Source: Psychroflexus longus
Lineage (GTDB): Bacteria; Bacteroidota; Bacteroidia; Flavobacteriales; Flavobacteriaceae
Direction: 5' to 3'
Length of the DNA: 64,000 nucleotides
NCBI RefSeq assembly: GCF_020164595.1
Contig: NZ_JAIQZE010000012.1
Location: 43,927-107,926 of the forward strand
Positions 61,053 to 64,000 of the stretch are shown here, one piece after another. Position 1 is the stretch's first letter, and the number at the start of each line of letters is the position of its first letter. The position numbers and the translations under genes are program-made. Under the pieces are notes generated by a model that made no database searches, was not told the DNA's origin, and worked only from the letters and a program-made list of their open reading frames with translations.

Positions 61053-63671
61053 TTACTTCTTAGGCTTTGGAGACAATAAACGTTTGATTTCATTGAGCTT
61101 CATCAAAGCTTCTACCGGAGTTAAAGTATCAATATCTAGCCTTAAAATTTCATCCTTAATTTGCTCAAGCAGAGGATCATCCATATTATAAAAACTCAAT
61201 TGAGGCTCAGGTTGTACTGCTTTCCTGATGGATGCAGAATCATCGTCGGTGTCTCTTAACGACTCTAATTTTTTTAAAACAGTGTTAGCTTTTTGAATCA
61301 CATACTGAGGCATACCAGCCATTTTAGCGACATGTATTCCAAAACTATGCTCACTTCCGCCTGGAACCAGCTTTCTTTGAAACAATACTTTATCTTTGAG
61401 TTCTTTGACGGATACATTGAAATTCTTGATTCGCTCAAATTGTTTGGACATCTCATTGAGTTCGTGGTAATGCGTCGCAAATAAGGTTTTGGCCTTACTG
61501 GGATGTTCATGTAGAAATTCTGCTATCGCCCAGGCGATCGAAATCCCGTCATAAGTACTGGTGCCACGTCCTATTTCGTCTAAAAGAACCAAACTTCTAC
61601 TGGAAAGATTATTCAAAATACTCGCAGATTCATTCATCTCTACCATAAAAGTAGATTCTCCCATAGAAATATTGTCACTTGCACCTACTCTGGTAAATAT
61701 TTTATCTACTAAACCTATCTCTGCTGAAGTTGCCGGAACAAAGCTACCCATCTGAGCTAATAGAACAATAAGTGCAGTTTGTCTTAATAGCGCGGATTTA
61801 CCACTCATGTTAGGACCAGTAATCATAATAATCTGATTGGTTTCCTGACCTAGAAAAAGGTCATTGCTAATGTACTCTTCTTCAGCTTTTAGCTGCATTT
61901 CAATAACCGGGTGCCTGCCTTCTGTTATTGATAGATTGTAGTCTTCATTTATATTTGGTTTTGCATAGTTATGCTCTAAAGCCAGTTGGGCAAAACCCGA
62001 TAGGCAATCTAGCTGTGCAATTTGAAATGCATTCTGTTGAATGACTTTAATATAATCCTGGGTCCAAATGACAAGTTCCTGAAAAAGCTTTTGTTCTAAA
62101 GTTGAAATCTTTTCCTCTGCAGATAAAATCTTTTCTTCATAGATTTTTAGTTCTTCAGTGATATAGCGCTCTGCATTTACCAGGGTTTGTTTTCTGGTCC
62201 ACTCAGCTGGAACTTTATCTTTATGAGTATGTCTGACCTCAAAATAATAACCGTAAACATTGTTACTCCCTATCTTTAGGCTAGGAATTCCGGTACTTTT
62301 TGATTCAAAATCGAGCATTTCATTCAGATAATCATGCCCAGAAAAAGCAATCTTTCGGTATTCATCTAGCTCATCAGAGTATCCAGATTTAATCGTATTT
62401 CCTTTCAAAATATTGACCGGAGGCTCATCAGAGATCGAGGAATTAATTTTATTTATTAAAACTTCACAAGGGTTTAAATGATCTGCAATTGCTACTAAGG
62501 ATTCATAATTTGAATTGGACAAAGTTTCTTTACATCTGTCTATGATATCAAGCGATTTCTTTAATTGTAAAATTTCACGTGGATTAATTTTTTGAGTTGC
62601 TACTTTGGATACTAGACGCTCTAAATCATTAATTTCTTTGAGATAAGATCTTATTTCGTTTTGAAGATTAGGATTGGACTTTAGGTAACTAACAGTTTCA
62701 AGACGTTGATTGATTTTGAATTGATTTTTAAGGGGAAAAGCTAACCATCGTTTCAACAGCCTACTTCCCATTGCTGAAACTGTCTTATCTATAATATCGA
62801 TAAGTGATACTCCTTCTGAAGATGTAGATTGATAAAGTTCAAGGTTTCTTATGGTAAACTTGTCCATCCAGACATAATCTTCCTTGGGGATTCGAGATAA
62901 ATTATTGATATGCTGAAGCTGTGAATGATTGGTTTCTGACAAATAATGAAGAATTGCTCCTGAAGCAATTAATCCTTCAATATAATCCTGGATTCCAAAA
63001 CCTTTGACCGAAGTTGTTTTGAAATGAGAATTAATCAAGTTATTTGAAAAATCAAATTTATATACCCAATCTTCCAAATAAAAATAGGGCAACTGATTTC
63101 CTAATTGCTCAGCTAAAAGTGTCTTTTGCTTTTTCGAAATTAAGACTTCACTTGGAGAAAAGTTTTGAATCAGTTTATCAACATCTTCTAGGTTACCCTC
63201 AGAAACGAGAAACTCTCCAGTTGAAACATCTAAAAAGGAAATGCCAAAGTTATTCTTTGAGCCTATAAAGATGGAACATAGAAAATTATTGTCATTACGC
63301 GATAACACGTCGTCATTGAAGGAAACACCAGGAGTGATCAACTCAGTCACGCCTCGCTTGACAATAGTCTTTGTTTGCTTTGGGTCTTCAAGTTGATCAC
63401 AGATAGCTACTCTTAAGCCAGCTTTGACAAGTTTTGGGAGATAAGTATTGAGAGAATGATGAGGGAACCCGGCAAGTTCTGAGCGTTCTCCACCATTATT
63501 TCGATTGGTAAGAATGATATTCAAGATTCGGGATGCAGTTACGGCATCTTCACCAAAGGTTTCATAGAAATCTCCAACTCTAAACAATAACATCGCATCA
63601 GGATATTTCTCCTTAATGGTATTGTATTGTTTCATTAATGGAGTTGTCTTTGGAGATCTGGATTTGGCCAC
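61053..63671 (-). CDS. mutS: DNA mismatch repair protein MutS
   Basis: The 872-residue ATPase has the mismatch-recognition FYE motif (35-37) in VGDFYETFG, Walker A GPNMSGKSALLRQ, Walker B VLLDEIGRGTSTYDG, and the C-terminal ATHYHEL with the dimer-interface helices. Length fits MutS I. It recognises base mismatches and recruits MutL. Its transcription runs away from the rRNA operon, toward the two tRNA genes (same strand). Confidence 0.97.
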   Translation of the reverse strand: MAKSRSPKTTPLMKQYNTIKEKYPDAMLLFRVGDFYETFGEDAVTASRILNIILTNRNNGGERSELAGFPHHSLNTYLPKLVKAGLRVAICDQLEDPKQTKTIVKRGVTELITPGVSFNDDVLSRNDNNFLCSIFIGSKNNFGISFLDVSTGEFLVSEGNLEDVDKLIQNFSPSEVLISKKQKTLLAEQLGNQLPYFYLEDWVYKFDFSNNLINSHFKTTSVKGFGIQDYIEGLIASGAILHYLSETNHSQLQHINNLSRIPKEDYVWMDKFTIRNLELYQSTSSEGVSLIDIIDKTVSAMGSRLLKRWLAFPLKNQFKINQRLETVSYLKSNPNLQNEIRSYLKEINDLERLVSKVATQKINPREILQLKKSLDIIDRCKETLSNSNYESLVAIADHLNPCEVLINKINSSISDEPPVNILKGNTIKSGYSDELDEYRKIAFSGHDYLNEMLDFESKSTGIPSLKIGSNNVYGYYFEVRHTHKDKVPAEWTRKQTLVNAERYITEELKIYEEKILSAEEKISTLEQKLFQELVIWTQDYIKVIQQNAFQIAQLDCLSGFAQLALEHNYAKPNINEDYNLSITEGRHPVIEMQLKAEEEYISNDLFLGQETNQIIMITGPNMSGKSALLRQTALIVLLAQMGSFVPATSAEIGLVDKIFTRVGASDNISMGESTFMVEMNESASILNNLSSRSLVLLDEIGRGTSTYDGISIAWAIAEFLHEHPSKAKTLFATHYHELNEMSKQFERIKNFNVSVKELKDKVLFQRKLVPGGSEHSFGIHVAKMAGMPQYVIQKANTVLKKLESLRDTDDDSASIRKAVQPEPQLSFYNMDDPLLEQIKDEILRLDIDTLTPVEALMKLNEIKRLLSPKPKK

Positions 63672-63883
63672 AATTTTTTAAGCTAAAATACTAAATTGAA
63701 TAAGAAAACCAGCTTACTTGAATAAACTCGTTAAAATTAATGAAGCATTCGTCTAAAGGATTTCAAAAATCATTATTAGATAAAAACATCCCATATATAA
63801 GCAACTTGAGATATAAAGCTTCAATTGCTTATAAAGGTTGAATGATGCTTATTGTCTATAAGTTCGAGAAGTATATAAACTAA

Positions 63884-63917
63884 AAAACCCTTCATTACGT
63901 TTGTAATGAAGGGTTTT
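63884..63917 (-). terminator. rRNA operon terminator
   Basis: Fifteen-bp perfect stem AAAACCCTTCATTAC/GTAATGAAGGGTTTT with a 4-nt loop. On the minus strand it follows the 5S gene by about 10 nt and is followed by a T run. Confidence 0.92.
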
Positions 63918-63926
63918 AAAATAAGG

Positions 63927-64000
63927 AAGGCGGCGACCTACTCTTCCACGGTATGTAGTACCATCGGCGCTAACGGGCTTAACTGCTCTGTTCGGAATGG
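63927..64000 (-). rRNA. rrf: 5S ribosomal RNA (5' part outside the window)
   Basis: The reverse complement contains TTCCGAACAGAGCAGTTAAG, GCGCCGATGGTACTAC and GAGTAGGTCGCCGCC, the conserved 3' two thirds of bacterial 5S rRNA. The 3' end is placed at about 63,927 and may be off by a few bases. The rest of the rRNA operon lies to the right. Confidence 0.93.

Overview
The window is about 64 kb of AT-rich chromosome from a marine-type Flavobacteriaceae bacterium (Bacteroidetes); I cannot name the genus. The signs are a protein with a gliding-motility/type IX secretion type B C-terminal domain, promoters of the TTTG-N19-TAnnTTTG type, an HU-related protein beside a polysaccharide locus, near absence of Shine-Dalgarno sequences, and the general gene set. 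No complete transposase, phage gene or CRISPR array is visible.

Region 1 (1-29.8 kb) is a large exopolysaccharide / O-antigen locus, almost all on the minus strand. It contains an ABC-2 permease and a Wzt-like ATPase (export), about twelve glycosyltransferases (GT2, GT4, GT61, exostosin-like), three sulfotransferases, an FdtA-type ketoisomerase with an aminotransferase and a hexapeptide acetyltransferase (dTDP-3-acetamido-3,6-dideoxyhexose synthesis), a second DegT-type aminotransferase, a GNAT acetyltransferase, an asparagine-synthase-like protein and a partial polysaccharide deacetylase. The likely product is a sulfated, amino-sugar-containing surface glycan. An HU-family gene on the plus strand, with its own terminator, splits the locus near 20.5 kb. 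A DUF559 gene and an S23-type four-helix-bundle gene are inserted into it.

Region 2 (29.8-38.5 kb) is a toxin-antitoxin (TA) island: seven small TA pairs (ParE-like, VapBC-like, MazF/PemK-like, DUF433/DUF5615) on both strands, separated by repeat-rich spacers. The spacers share long blocks, microsatellites of 7-8 bp units, and a hairpin element whose two stems vary in sequence while pairing is kept. Two toxins are interrupted by a single in-frame TAA.

Region 3 (38.5-46.3 kb) is the tryptophan operon, trpEGDCFB-trpA on the minus strand. A tryptophan-rich leader peptide (three consecutive Trp codons), a terminator and an 8-bp antiterminator pairing precede trpE. An eighth TA pair and a 27-bp-period repeat array lie between trpB and trpA; related repeats in the opposite orientation lie beyond trpA.

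Region 4 (46.3-47.7 kb) is a dense repeat field around a GIY-YIG nuclease gene that is bracketed by 20-bp perfect inverted repeats.

Region 5 (47.7-64 kb) is housekeeping and envelope: fabD, an M1 metallopeptidase, an uncharacterised protein with kinase-like motifs, an ABC exporter pair, a large secreted protein, a SIMPL-domain protein, a PrcB-like lipoprotein, uvrB, a SpoU-type RNA methyltransferase, tRNA-Leu, tRNA-Gly, mutS and the 3' part of a 5S rRNA gene.
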